Origin: Halanaerobiales bacterium
GTDB taxonomy: Bacteria > Bacillota > Halanaerobiia > Halanaerobiales > DTU029
DNA: 64,000 bases
Assembly (NCBI GenBank): GCA_029981855.1
Contig: JARRCS010000008.1
Coordinates: forward strand, 1-64,000
Direction of reading: 5' to 3'
Shown: positions 1-7,799 of the stretch, piece after piece
How the letters are laid out: the number at the start of each line of letters is the position of its first letter
Numbering within the stretch: position 1 is the first letter of the stretch
Position numbers and translations under genes: made by a program
Notes under the pieces: generated by a model
What the model saw: only the letters and a program-made list of their open reading frames with translations
What the model was told of the DNA's origin: nothing
Database searches by the model: none

Positions 1-1
1 G

Positions 2-769
2 AAAATTATTTCTAACAATAATGTTGAGCAAAGAGCCAGTTATAATGATAAAATCCTCAGGGTTGTTCGGGGGCTTTTGGTTTATTACGGGGTTCTCTCT
101 TTAATGGAGCTTTTTCATTTGCTGGAAAAACTTATGCCTTTATCTCTTAGCAGTTTCGAACTGAAAGAATTATTACAGGAGTATGCAAATTATGATTGTG
201 CTATAAAATGTATTGATTCCTATATTTTGTTGCTAGATGTTTATGATGAAGAGAAGATTATCTTAGAACAATATCAGCGCCAGGATCTTGATTTTTATCC
301 GGTGAATCTAAAGATGGCTGAGAGAGCCGGTAGCCTGGGCCATGAGCCCTGGAATTTAACTCAGAAAAGATTTAAAAAGTATCTGATGCAGAATTATGAC
401 TTTAGTTCAGAGGAAGCAGAAGAGATTTTAGAGATATGTGTTTTTAATATCAAGAATGACCTGGGAATTGCGGAACAGATCAAATTTATACAAAATTTTA
501 TTGAGTTTTCGGATCTGGATGAGGTCAATGAAATGTCCAGAAAGCTAAGTGAACTTCATAACAATACCAGACAGTGGGTAATAAAAGGGCATACTCCCCG
601 GGAATTGTTTGCTGAAGAAAAAAAGCATTTAAGGTCTCTCCCCAATATGGAAGAGGAATATGCTCGAGATAAGGATGGGACGATAGTTCGGACACAGGAA
701 AAAGTGGGCCGGAATGATCCCTGCCCCTGCGGGAGCGGTAAGAAATATAAGAGGTGCTGCGGGCGATAG
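2..769 (+). CDS. SEC-C motif protein, 5' end outside window
   Basis: The reading frame is open from the left edge of the window, so the true start lies upstream and this is a C-terminal part of about 255 residues. A TTG at 77 is in frame but internal to the open frame and has no clear ribosome site. The body is mostly helical and acidic with no motif I recognise. The last 20 or so residues form a SEC-C zinc-binding motif (the [13 protein letters not shown] pattern), the same metal-binding tail that ends SecA and many uncharacterised bacterial proteins. The motif supports zinc binding and perhaps a protein or ribosome contact, but says nothing firm about reaction. The gene is followed 165 bases later by another unidentified gene on the same strand, and the two may be cotranscribed. 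Function unknown. Confidence 0.8.
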   Translation, partial: KIISNNNVEQRASYNDKILRVVRGLLVYYGVLSLMELFHLLEKLMPLSLSSFELKELLQEYANYDCAIKCIDSYILLLDVYDEEKIILEQYQRQDLDFYPVNLKMAERAGSLGHEPWNLTQKRFKKYLMQNYDFSSEEAEEILEICVFNIKNDLGIAEQIKFIQNFIEFSDLDEVNEMSRKLSELHNNTRQWVIKGHTPRELFAEEKKHLRSLPNMEEEYARDKDGTIVRTQEKVGRNDPCPCGSGKKYKRCCGR

Positions 770-934
770 AGGAATTGGCATTTATGTCAGCAGAAAGGAT
801 AAATACAGATTAGCTCTAAATGTTATCGTTCGGTCAATAGAAGAAAAAAAGGAGAAAAACAAGCAGAAACAGGCTATCGATATAATGGAAGAGGGAATTA
901 CCAAAGACATGGGGAGCCTGAGGGGGTATAAAAA

Positions 935-1954
935 ATGAGGGAAGAAATGGCTACAAAAGAAGAATGGAAAAGATTATATGAGGTTGCAGTAGATTTTAGG
1001 GATAAAAAAAGCTGGGAATGGATGTATGATGACATGATTTTTGGGGTACAAAATCCCGAAAATGGAGAGATTGGTTATTGTATTGTTATGGGGAATATAG
1101 GAGAATTCTTTGGACTTGGTGTTTATTTAGGAAGCGAAGGATTAGCAGGTATAAAAAGGATGCAGACCGATAATGTTGATGAATTTGATATGATAAATGT
1201 TCAGAAATGTTTGATGGCCTCTTTTGAAGACCGACAGGACCTGGATAAAGAAGATTATAAAACAATTAAAGAACTGGGATTACGATTCCGCGGAAGAAAG
1301 CAATGGCCTCAATTTAGAAGTTACCGTCCTGGTTTTTTCCCCTGGTATTTAGAAAAAGATGAGGTTAAATTTTTAACTACTGCCTTAGAACAGGCTTTAA
1401 TTGTTGTTGATAAGGTTAAAGATGTCGGTCCAGAAAAATATTTTTATAAAAAAGGCCTTTATTATATACGTGTACCGGAATTAAAAGGTGATGAGATCAG
1501 CTGGAGGGAAGAGTGGATAAAACCTCAAATTGCACAGAGAGTTATGACAGTAGATATAGACGAATTAACAGAAAGAAGAATCAAAAATAATTGTAAAAAG
1601 ACGCGTTCGACCTGGGTTTTAGATTATTTCAGTGCTCCCTCTCCTGTTCAGGAAAAAAAGGGTCAAAGGCCCTATTATCCATCTGTTTTTATGTGTTTAG
1701 ATTCAAAGTCAGGGATGATCATTCATTCTAATATGTTTCCTTATGAAGGTCGAGAAAAAAGGTTTGTTGAGGAATTTATTAAAACTATGGAAAAAATGAA
1801 GACAATTCCTCGTGATATTATTGTTGTAAAACAGGAAGCTTATGAATTATTAAAAACTGCGACTAAAAAATTCCGTTTTAATATTATACTTATGAAAGGA
1901 TTGCCTCTTTTAGATGAGGTTAAATATGGTTTGTTTAACTTCTTCAGAAGGTGA
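935..1954 (+). CDS. uncharacterised protein, possibly DUF7309/DUF6930-like
   Basis: A 339-residue soluble protein with no signal peptide or membrane segment. The N-terminal half (residues about 5-130) has an aromatic-rich pattern (KSWEWMYDDMIFGVQNPENGEIGYC) and the C-terminal half (about 225-335) a second alpha/beta domain containing PSVFMCLDSKSGMIIHS. I recall this two-domain arrangement from Firmicute proteins carrying DUF7309 and DUF6930, which are often encoded beside SEC-C motif proteins as here, but I cannot verify the assignment. ATG at 935 overlaps the end of a meaningless overlapping frame; a second ATG at 950 is also possible. The 3' end overlaps a transposase remnant, which suggests an insertion or deletion occurred just behind it. 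Function unknown. Confidence 0.75.
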   Translation: MREEMATKEEWKRLYEVAVDFRDKKSWEWMYDDMIFGVQNPENGEIGYCIVMGNIGEFFGLGVYLGSEGLAGIKRMQTDNVDEFDMINVQKCLMASFEDRQDLDKEDYKTIKELGLRFRGRKQWPQFRSYRPGFFPWYLEKDEVKFLTTALEQALIVVDKVKDVGPEKYFYKKGLYYIRVPELKGDEISWREEWIKPQIAQRVMTVDIDELTERRIKNNCKKTRSTWVLDYFSAPSPVQEKKGQRPYYPSVFMCLDSKSGMIIHSNMFPYEGREKRFVEEFIKTMEKMKTIPRDIIVVKQEAYELLKTATKKFRFNIILMKGLPLLDEVKYGLFNFFRR

Positions 1955-2103
1955 GAAAAACTACTTCTACATTCACTGACGGTACCAAAGTTTCATATCT
2001 GCAGCTTTGCCATAATTACTGGGATTCAGAAGCCGGTTATTCCAAAACCACAGTTATCTATTCTTTTGGAAGGGAGGATCAACTGGACCGAAAGGTTGCC
2101 TGA
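1951..2103 (+). pseudogene. N-terminal remnant of an IS1634/IS4-like transposase
   Basis: A 50-codon frame starting GTG at 1951 encodes SYLQLCHNYWDSEAGYSK followed by a VIYSFGREDQLDR segment and then a stop. The YLQL-NYWDxxAxxSK-x-VxYxFGREDQLD pattern is the conserved start of IS1634-group transposases. Nothing of the rest of the enzyme follows, so this is a decayed insertion-sequence scar. It differs in sequence from the intact IS1634-like transposase at 54345-56054. Confidence 0.7.
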
Positions 2104-2397
2104 TATACCCTATGCTAGCTGGTTATATGACAGGCCTGGTGAGGAGATGAAAGTGGTATTTTGAATATTGCAGCACTACAAATGGATTTAAGTTGGCTAA
2201 AACTGATTATGAGACTCAGAAAGAGATTCAGAAGTTATTTTAAAAAGGTTGATTTTAGAAGAGAAACACCAAAGATTAATTTGGAGCAGATGGGTCTGGT
2301 TTTTAAAGGTGATTATATATAAAGTGAGAATATAGCAGTTCCTTTTCGAATATTATAAATTAGGATGTTGCAGGGGCTGGAAGAATTTTTTAAATAA
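2104..2397. other. degenerate intergenic stretch
   Basis: Short frames interrupted by stops, for example one reading FEYCSTTNGFKLAKTDYE near 2160-2215, give no recognisable family. Probably decayed coding sequence continuing the transposase scar. I see no promoter or RNA gene here. Confidence 0.4.
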
Positions 2398-2440
2398 CCC
2401 CACAGCAATGATTTATGTCATTGTTTGTGGGGGGTTTATT
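2398..2440 (+). terminator. intrinsic terminator
   Basis: CCCCACA at 2398-2404 pairs with TGTGGGG at 2426-2432, and an inner GCAATGA/TCATTGT stem extends it, closed by a TTTATG loop and followed by a T-rich tract. It isolates the upstream genes from rmlD. Confidence 0.7.
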
Positions 2441-2500
2441 TTCAAAATAAAACAAAATGTCCAGTCAACCAGAATGGAAGAATAGGGGGAGGGTTATGTT

Positions 2501-3334
2501 GTGAAGGTAGTTATTACCGGGGCTAAAGGACAGTTGGGCCAGGAGTTAGTTAAAGTTTTTGATGATGAACATGAGGTTACAGGAATTTATAAAGATGATC
2601 TCGATATAACAGCTGCAGGTAAAGTGAAGGACTTTATTAGTTCTATAAAGCCGGATCTGGTGATTCATTGTGCGGCTATGACCAATGTGGATGGCTGTGA
2701 AGGGGATCCGGACATGGCTTATAAGGTTAATGCCTTTGGAACCCAGAATATAGCAGTGGCCTGTCAGAAGGTTGATGCTGAGATGGTTTATGTCAGTACG
2801 GATTTTGTCTTTGCCGGGGATAAGGATGAGCCGTATATTGAGTTTGATGCAACAGGTCCTTTGAGTGTCTATGGAAAGAGTAAACTGGCCGGAGAGAATT
2901 ATGTACGAAATTTATTAAACAGGTATTATATCGTCAGAACAGCCTGGCTTTATGGAGAGGGGCATAACTTTGTCCGAACCATGTTACGTCTGGCTGAGGA
3001 AAAGGAGTATTTGGAAGTAGTAGATGATCAGGTGGGGACCCCTACCTGTGCTAAGGAACTGGCTATTACTATTTCTAAGCTGGTAGGGACTGGCTTGTAT
3101 GGCACCTATCATGCCTCCAATAATGGTAGTTGTTCCTGGTATGAGTTTGCCAGGAAAATATTTAAGCTTAAAGGGATCGATATTGAGGTTAAACCGATTA
3201 CCTCTGATAAACTGGGCAGACCTGCCAGGCGACCTGCCTATTCGGTGATGCGCAATTTTGCTCTGGAGAGTCAGGGGATTTACGTGATGCGGGATTGGGA
3301 AGAGGCGTTAGAGGAGTATTTAGAGAAGGGGTAG
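2501..3334 (+). CDS. rfbD: dTDP-4-dehydrorhamnose reductase
   Basis: Reduces dTDP-4-dehydro-L-rhamnose to dTDP-L-rhamnose, the last step in making the activated rhamnose used for cell-envelope polysaccharide. The 277-residue length is typical of RmlD. The Rossmann glycine motif TGAKGQLGQE is at residues 6-15 and the short-chain dehydrogenase catalytic pair is Y124 and K128 in YGKSK; VSTDFVF precedes it as in the family. The start is GTG at 2501, preceded by GGGGGAGGG. The gene stands alone: rmlA, rmlB and rmlC are not in the window, so they must lie elsewhere. A terminator is upstream and a toxin-antitoxin promoter follows. Confidence 0.92.
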   Translation: MKVVITGAKGQLGQELVKVFDDEHEVTGIYKDDLDITAAGKVKDFISSIKPDLVIHCAAMTNVDGCEGDPDMAYKVNAFGTQNIAVACQKVDAEMVYVSTDFVFAGDKDEPYIEFDATGPLSVYGKSKLAGENYVRNLLNRYYIVRTAWLYGEGHNFVRTMLRLAEEKEYLEVVDDQVGTPTCAKELAITISKLVGTGLYGTYHASNNGSCSWYEFARKIFKLKGIDIEVKPITSDKLGRPARRPAYSVMRNFALESQGIYVMRDWEEALEEYLEKG

Positions 3335-3378
3335 GGGGAAACCCTGAATAAATTCTGATAATGGGAAATAAATAGTTT

Positions 3379-3408
3379 TTGACAATATGTAGTTTGTAAT
3401 GCTATAAT
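3379..3408 (+). promoter_or_regulatory. promoter of the AbrB-PIN module
   Basis: TTGACA at 3379-3384 and TATAAT at 3403-3408 are both perfect consensus with an 18-base spacer, directly ahead of the antitoxin gene. Confidence 0.75.
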
Positions 3409-3409
3409 A

Positions 3410-3444
3410 AAGTAAGAAAAATAATTCTTACTTGGAGGTAAGAA
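3410..3444. promoter_or_regulatory. palindromic operator overlapping the antitoxin ribosome site
   Basis: AAGTAAGAA (3410-3418) and TTCTTACTT (3425-3433) form a perfect inverted repeat just after the -10 box. A third half-site, GTAAGAA at 3438-3444, makes a second dyad with TTCTTAC and brackets the GGAGG ribosome site. AbrB/MazE antitoxins typically repress their own operon by binding such dyads, so this is the expected autoregulatory operator. A copy of AGTAAGAA also lies at 31596-31603 before the second AbrB gene of the window. Confidence 0.65.
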
Positions 3445-3447
3445 AAT

Positions 3448-3669
3448 ATGTATAGAGCGAAAATGACATCTAAGGGTCAGGTTACTATACCGAAGAAGTT
3501 AAGAACAAAAATTGGATTAAAACCGGGGGATTATCTATGTATTCAAGAAACAGATGAAGGATATGTAATAAAAAAAATGGTTAGAGAAGATAATTTTGAT
3601 AAATATGTCGGGTTTTTAAATAAACCGGCTAGTAGTGATAAAATTATTGAGGAGCTAAGAGGGAAATGA
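3448..3669 (+). CDS. AbrB/MazE-family antitoxin
   Basis: A 73-residue protein with the SpoVT-AbrB swapped-hairpin fold: the signature TSKGQVTIPKKLRTKIGLKPGD occupies residues about 7-28, with a C-terminal tail of the kind that wraps and inhibits a toxin. It is preceded by a consensus promoter and operator, and GGAGG lies 9 bases before the ATG. Its stop overlaps the ATG of the PIN-domain gene by four bases, so the two are translationally coupled. The expected role is neutralising the PIN RNase and repressing the operon. The same family appears again at 31628. Confidence 0.9.
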   Translation: MYRAKMTSKGQVTIPKKLRTKIGLKPGDYLCIQETDEGYVIKKMVREDNFDKYVGFLNKPASSDKIIEELRGK

Positions 3670-4136
3670 GTATTGCAATTGATACGAATATATTATTTGA
3701 TATCCTTTTACCGGATCCAAAATTTAAGAACACATCATTAGAATTGTTAAAAAAATATTCGGAAATAGATAAGCTTATAATTTCTAGTATTGTATACGGA
3801 GAATTAGCTGTATATTTTAATGATATTGATACTTTAAATCAATTTTTATCAGAGACGAATATTTATCTAATTCCATTTTCCAAAAAAGCTTTATGGTTAG
3901 CATCACAGGCCTGGAAAGATTATTTAAAAAAACGAGACAGGCAATTAGAATGTGCTGAGTGTGGTAATAAAGAAATAATTAAATGTAATAATTGTGGTGC
4001 GATCATTACAGGTAAACAACATATTTTATCTGATTTTCTTATTGGTGGACATGCCCTTGTTGAAGGCGGAAGACTTTTAACAAGGGATCGTGGATTTTAT
4101 AGAAATTATTTTCAGGGGTTAGAGGTAATATATTAG
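3666..4136 (+). CDS. PIN-domain (VapC-type) RNase toxin with embedded zinc ribbon
   Basis: A 156-residue PIN-fold ribonuclease, the toxin partner of the preceding AbrB protein. The acidic metal-binding residues are visible: D6 in AIDTN, E46 in YGELA, D123 in SDFLIGGHA and D141 in LLTRDRGFY. Unusually, four cysteines in two CxxC pairs (C96, C99, C107, C110) sit between the central helices and the DFLIGGHA motif, at a point where ordinary relatives carry only a short basic loop. This looks like a zinc ribbon inserted in the PIN fold. Overlap with the antitoxin gene and the shared promoter indicate one operon. RNA target unknown. Confidence 0.85.
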   Translation: MSIAIDTNILFDILLPDPKFKNTSLELLKKYSEIDKLIISSIVYGELAVYFNDIDTLNQFLSETNIYLIPFSKKALWLASQAWKDYLKKRDRQLECAECGNKEIIKCNNCGAIITGKQHILSDFLIGGHALVEGGRLLTRDRGFYRNYFQGLEVIY

Positions 4137-4156
4137 AACAGGTTTCTTAATGACAA

Positions 4157-4173
4157 AAAGCTCCGTGAGCTTT
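4157..4173 (+). terminator. possible weak terminator
   Basis: AAAGCTC/GAGCTTT hairpin with a CGT loop 20 bases after the PIN gene; the following T tract is short, so termination efficiency is doubtful. Confidence 0.4.
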
Positions 4174-4231
4174 AACCCAAAAACCATTAAGTCATAGAGA
4201 TAAACATGATATATATGAGTGGGGTGTATTT

Positions 4232-4954
4232 ATGTTTAATGAAATTGACAGAAAAAAAGCAATAATCGATAGCAAAAGACCACTACCAGTTGAAACAGTT
4301 GAAAGCATTCGAAAACATTTATTTTTGGAATGGACATACAATTCTAATGCTATTGAAGGAAATACATTAACTTTAAATGAAACAAAAGTTATCTTAGAAG
4401 ATGGTATAACTATTGGCGGTAAATCATTAAGAGAGCATTTGGAGGCAATTAACCATAGAGAAGCGATTGGATATATTGAAGAAATAGTAAACGAAAATTT
4501 AACAGAGTGGCATATTAAAAATATTCATAAGTTAATTTTAGATAAGATAGATACCAAAAATGCAGGAGTATATAGAAATAAAGAAGTTATTATTAGTGGT
4601 GCTTCTCATAGACCACCAGCAAATTTGGAAGTACCAGCTTTAATGAAAGATTTATTAGAGTGGTATCATAATGATGGACAAAAAATGCACCCTGTTGAAA
4701 GAGGGGCAATATTACATACAAAATTTGTTTGTATACATCCCTTTATTGATGGGAACGGTAGAATAGCTCGATTATTATTAAATCTGGAATTAATGAAACA
4801 TGGTTATCCTATTGTGATAATTAAAAAAGAAGATAGAAATATATATTACGATGAATTAGATAAAGGCTGTAGTGAAGGGGACTATAGTGATTTTATTAAA
4901 TTAGTTGTTGATTCTTTAAACAGGAGTTTGGATTTGTATTTAGACTTAATGTAA
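4232..4954 (+). CDS. Fic-family protein (probable AMP transferase)
   Basis: A 240-residue Fic protein. The catalytic motif HPFIDGNGRIAR is at residues 169-180 with H169 as the predicted base, so it should transfer AMP (or another nucleotide moiety) from a nucleotide to a hydroxyl of a protein target. The N-terminal SNAIEGN at 38-44 matches the inhibitory (S/T)xxxE(G/N) helix with E42, which marks a class II, self-inhibited Fic enzyme. No separate antitoxin is needed in that class. It lies between the AbrB-PIN module and an MNT/HepT module, in a small island of stress or toxin-antitoxin genes. A second, broken Fic gene is at 51964-52595, again beside an MNT/HepT pair. Target unknown. Confidence 0.88.
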   Translation: MFNEIDRKKAIIDSKRPLPVETVESIRKHLFLEWTYNSNAIEGNTLTLNETKVILEDGITIGGKSLREHLEAINHREAIGYIEEIVNENLTEWHIKNIHKLILDKIDTKNAGVYRNKEVIISGASHRPPANLEVPALMKDLLEWYHNDGQKMHPVERGAILHTKFVCIHPFIDGNGRIARLLLNLELMKHGYPIVIIKKEDRNIYYDELDKGCSEGDYSDFIKLVVDSLNRSLDLYLDLM

Positions 4955-5018
4955 AACCTCTATGTTAGTTGCAATGCAATAGAAAATACTGTAAAATTAT
5001 TGTTAAGAAGGTGATGTT

Positions 5019-5306
5019 GTGAATAAGCTAACTGATGACAAGATTAAGAATATTGTGGAGATCTTAAAGAGGCATAAAGTTAATAAGGCGGGACTATTTG
5101 GCTCATATTCCAGGGAAGAAGCCAGAGAGGAAAGCGATATTGATATTCTTGTGGATATGGCAGGTACTAAAACCCTTCTGGACTTAGTATCTTTGAAACT
5201 TGATTTAGAAGACTCTCTGGGACAGCCTGTTGACGTGGTTACTTACAATTCACTGAATCCTAAAATTAAGGATAAGGTTCTGAAAGAACAGAGGGTATTG
5301 CTATGA
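5019..5306 (+). CDS. mntA: MNT-type nucleotidyltransferase antitoxin
   Basis: A 95-residue minimal nucleotidyltransferase. The motif GLFGSYSREEAREESDIDILVD (residues about 26-47) has the GS...DxD core that binds metal and nucleotide. Proteins of this type are antitoxins that add AMP to a tyrosine of HepT and so switch off its RNase activity. The start is GTG with AAGAAGGTGAT just upstream. The next gene begins inside its stop codon (ATGA overlap) and was the HepT partner, but is now truncated, so this antitoxin may be an orphan. Compare the intact pair at 51108-51940. Confidence 0.85.
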   Translation: MNKLTDDKIKNIVEILKRHKVNKAGLFGSYSREEAREESDIDILVDMAGTKTLLDLVSLKLDLEDSLGQPVDVVTYNSLNPKIKDKVLKEQRVLL

Positions 5307-5470
5307 GTAAGGAACCAAAGGTCTTTATAGAACATATCCTGGAAAGCATTGAGCTGATAATTGATTATACCAGGGATATTAGTAAACATGACTTTCTAAC
5401 CTCTAAAGAAAAAAAGCGGATTGCAGGAGATATAAATATTTTACTTGAAACTTTATTAAAGGTTTGGTAA
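5303..5470 (+). pseudogene. truncated HepT toxin
   Basis: The first 35 or so residues (FIEHILESIELIIDYTRDI) match the start of HepT/DUF86 HEPN RNases, which are normally about 110-140 residues. After the FLTSKEKK region the sequence departs and stops at residue 55. The RxxxxHxY active motif is absent, so no RNase activity is expected. A deletion between this gene and the cobalamin riboswitch that follows would explain it. Confidence 0.7.
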
Positions 5471-5500
5471 AATGTTACTAGACTATACAATTTAATAGAT

Positions 5501-5690
5501 TTTCAGCAGGTGTCCGGGAAACCGGCTGAGAGTAGCCGGAAAACCGGATGAAAAGGGAAAACGGTGAGAATCCGTTGCAGCCCCCGCTACTGTATTTGGG
5601 GATACGCCGATAGATCATGCCACCGGGAGACTGGGAAGGCCGTCGGTTGTGATGAACCATAAGCCAGGAGACCTGCCTGTTGAAGAGATA
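5501..5690 (+). promoter_or_regulatory. cobalamin (B12) riboswitch
   Basis: The conserved landmarks occur in order: GGTG near 5509, AACGGTGAGAATCCG (5559-5574), GCAGCCCCCGCTACTG (5576-5591), GCCACCGGGAGACTGGGAAGGC, and the B12 box AAGCCAGGAGACCTGCC at 5661-5677. It lies upstream of a TonB-dependent receptor and is followed by a terminator. In this class adenosylcobalamin (or another cobalamin) binding normally shuts off downstream expression, which predicts that the receptor imports cobalamin. Confidence 0.93.
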
Positions 5691-5763
5691 ACTTCCTCCG
5701 GAGGGGAGGTGAAAATTCTCATGGTTATTTACCTGCAGGATTTACGTAGGTTAATCTAAGGTT

Positions 5764-5797
5764 AAAACCCCTTTCCAATCCGGGAAAGGGGTTTTTT
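5764..5797 (+). terminator. riboswitch-controlled intrinsic terminator
   Basis: A perfect 13-base stem (AAAACCCCTTTCC with GGAAAGGGGTTTT, loop AATCCG) plus a T run, placed about 75 bases after the B12 box. It is the likely expression platform; the intervening sequence around 5715-5760 could form the competing antiterminator. Confidence 0.85.
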
Positions 5798-5860
5798 GGT
5801 TATGTGCCCTATATCATCTGGAAGATACAAATTAATAATTCTTAGAGGAGGATTTAATAT

Positions 5861-7684
5861 ATGTTTCGGAAGAAAATTATATTGGTTTTATTAGTTACAT
5901 TCAGCTTAAACTTATTAGTTGTACCTGTTGTTATGGCCGCAGAGGAGCAGGAGGAGTTTTTTGTTCTGGATGAAATTGTCGTCGTTGCCTCAAAATATCC
6001 GGAGAAGTTATCGGAGGCTCCGGTAAGTGTAGAGGTTATAACGGAAGAGGATTTGAAAGAGAAAAATGTTCAAAATGTAGCGGACCTATTAAGAAATCTT
6101 GCCGGTATTTATATTAACGATAATGGCGGTTTAGCCGGTTTGAAGACTATCAGTATTCGCGGTTCAGAACCAAGCCAGGTATTGATTCTGGTCGATGGCC
6201 AGCCTATGAATAGCAGACAGAATGGGCAGGTAGATTTGAGTCAGTTAACTACTGAACAAATAGAGAGAATTGAGGTCCTGAAGGGGCCAGCTTCAGCTTT
6301 ATATGGTGCTAATGCCCTGGGAGGGGTAGTTAATATCATCACTAAAGGTGCCAGTGAAGTCCCCGAAGCTGAATTTAACCTGGCATATGGGTCATTTAAT
6401 ACTAAAAAATATAGTTACATAATTCGTAATAGAGTAGATAATGTTGGGATTAATTTATCCCTGATTAAAAAGAGTTCTGATGGATATAGGGAGAATAGTT
6501 ATTTAGAACAGGTTAATTTCTTTACAAAGTTTGATGTAAAGTTAAATAAACATTCTAATTTACTATTTACATTCCAGCATAATGATTCTGATAAAGGTGT
6601 ACCGGGCTCAACTGCCTATCCAAGTCCAAATGCTGAGCAGGATGATACAGATACTAACTTAAATTTACAATGGAAACAGAAAAAAGAGAAATACGACTTA
6701 AACCTGGCTATCTATCACAATGTACATGAACAGGTTTATGATAATCCTGATGAATGGGGTTATACCGGTCCAAGTGAGCATGACACAAAGAGAACAGGGA
6801 TAGATTTTAATAGAACTGATTATTTTAACTCACATACCCTAACCTATGGATTGGAATTTACAAAGAATAAAATAGATAGTACTGAAAATGGCCAGCATGA
6901 TATCCTAAATAAAGCTGTATTTATCCAGGATAAATGGACAGTAATGGAACCACTGGAACTTACCATTGGTGCCCGGTTTGATGATCACGAACTCTTTGGT
7001 TCCGAGGTTAGCCCAAGATTCGGCGCTGTTTATTCCTTCAATAATAATCTTAATATACATGCCTCTGTGGGTAAAGCCTACCGTACTCCAACCTTTAATG
7101 ATCTATACTGGCCGGCAACGATGTTTGCCGAAGGCAATCCTGATTTAGAACCGGAAACTGCTATCGCTTATGAAACCGGAATAAGATATTTAGATAAGGG
7201 TTTAAAGGCTGAACTGGATTATTTTAATAGAGATGTTAAGGATCTAATTGACTGGGCTGCAGGGAATGATGGAATATGGAGGCCATATAACATTAACCAG
7301 GCCCAAACTGAGGGTATTGACTTGAATATCACCAGGGAGGTGACAGAAGCATTAACTCTCAGTTTAAATTACACCTATCTCGATTCCAGAGATAAAGAGA
7401 CGGATGATAAAATAGCAGCCAGTCATAATACCAATTTGGGTTTAACCTATAATAAGGACGGTATTAGTGCCAGTCTAATCGGCCACATGATCGATGGCAG
7501 ACCAGATGATTTAGAAAGCTATTCGGTAGTTAATGCAAAGGTAAGTAAAAACTTTATAGTTAAAAATGGAGAGATAGAAGTAGCATTTGCAGTCAATAAT
7601 CTACTGGATGCAGAGTATGAGGTAAATAAGGGTTACCCGATGCCGGGACGAAACTATATGTTGGAGATAAGTACCGGGTTTTAA
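5861..7684 (+). CDS. btuB: TonB-dependent outer-membrane receptor, probable cobalamin importer
   Basis: A 607-residue outer-membrane beta-barrel receptor. Residues 1-26 form a signal peptide ending in MAA, followed by a TonB box (LDEIVVVASK, about 35-44), a plug domain (about 50-160 with SIRGSEPSQVLILVDGQP and IERIEVLKGPASALYGANALGGVVNI) and a barrel that ends in an aromatic residue, as expected for BAM-dependent assembly. The length fits BtuB/CirA-type receptors. Regulation by the upstream cobalamin riboswitch argues for cobalamin or a related corrinoid as substrate. TonB, ExbB and ExbD genes follow directly. Its presence implies a diderm envelope in an otherwise Firmicute-like genome. No BtuCDF inner-membrane importer is in the window. 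Confidence 0.92.
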   Translation: MFRKKIILVLLVTFSLNLLVVPVVMAAEEQEEFFVLDEIVVVASKYPEKLSEAPVSVEVITEEDLKEKNVQNVADLLRNLAGIYINDNGGLAGLKTISIRGSEPSQVLILVDGQPMNSRQNGQVDLSQLTTEQIERIEVLKGPASALYGANALGGVVNIITKGASEVPEAEFNLAYGSFNTKKYSYIIRNRVDNVGINLSLIKKSSDGYRENSYLEQVNFFTKFDVKLNKHSNLLFTFQHNDSDKGVPGSTAYPSPNAEQDDTDTNLNLQWKQKKEKYDLNLAIYHNVHEQVYDNPDEWGYTGPSEHDTKRTGIDFNRTDYFNSHTLTYGLEFTKNKIDSTENGQHDILNKAVFIQDKWTVMEPLELTIGARFDDHELFGSEVSPRFGAVYSFNNNLNIHASVGKAYRTPTFNDLYWPATMFAEGNPDLEPETAIAYETGIRYLDKGLKAELDYFNRDVKDLIDWAAGNDGIWRPYNINQAQTEGIDLNITREVTEALTLSLNYTYLDSRDKETDDKIAASHNTNLGLTYNKDGISASLIGHMIDGRPDDLESYSVVNAKVSKNFIVKNGEIEVAFAVNNLLDAEYEVNKGYPMPGRNYMLEISTGF

Positions 7685-7752
7685 TGAGATAAATTTAATT
7701 GAAGCCAGAGATAATGTTATTGTAGATAAAAAAATTACCTGAGCACTAAAAC

Positions 7753-7775
7753 AGGGCAGGCGTAAAGTCTGCCCT
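7753..7775 (+). terminator. hairpin between receptor and tonB
   Basis: AGGGCAG and CTGCCCT form a 7-base stem but only a short, poor T tract follows. It may attenuate readthrough from the receptor gene into tonB rather than fully terminate. Confidence 0.45.
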
Positions 7776-7799
7776 TAACAAAATAGGATGGTTGTCATT

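Noticed and set aside
714-938. 74-residue frame overlapping the SEC-C gene and running to 938
   Set aside because: It starts inside the SEC-C tail in another frame, has no ribosome site, and its sequence is low-complexity Lys/Glu without any family.
5478-5660. 60-residue minus-strand frame
   Set aside because: It lies entirely in the cobalamin riboswitch, whose conserved elements explain the sequence.
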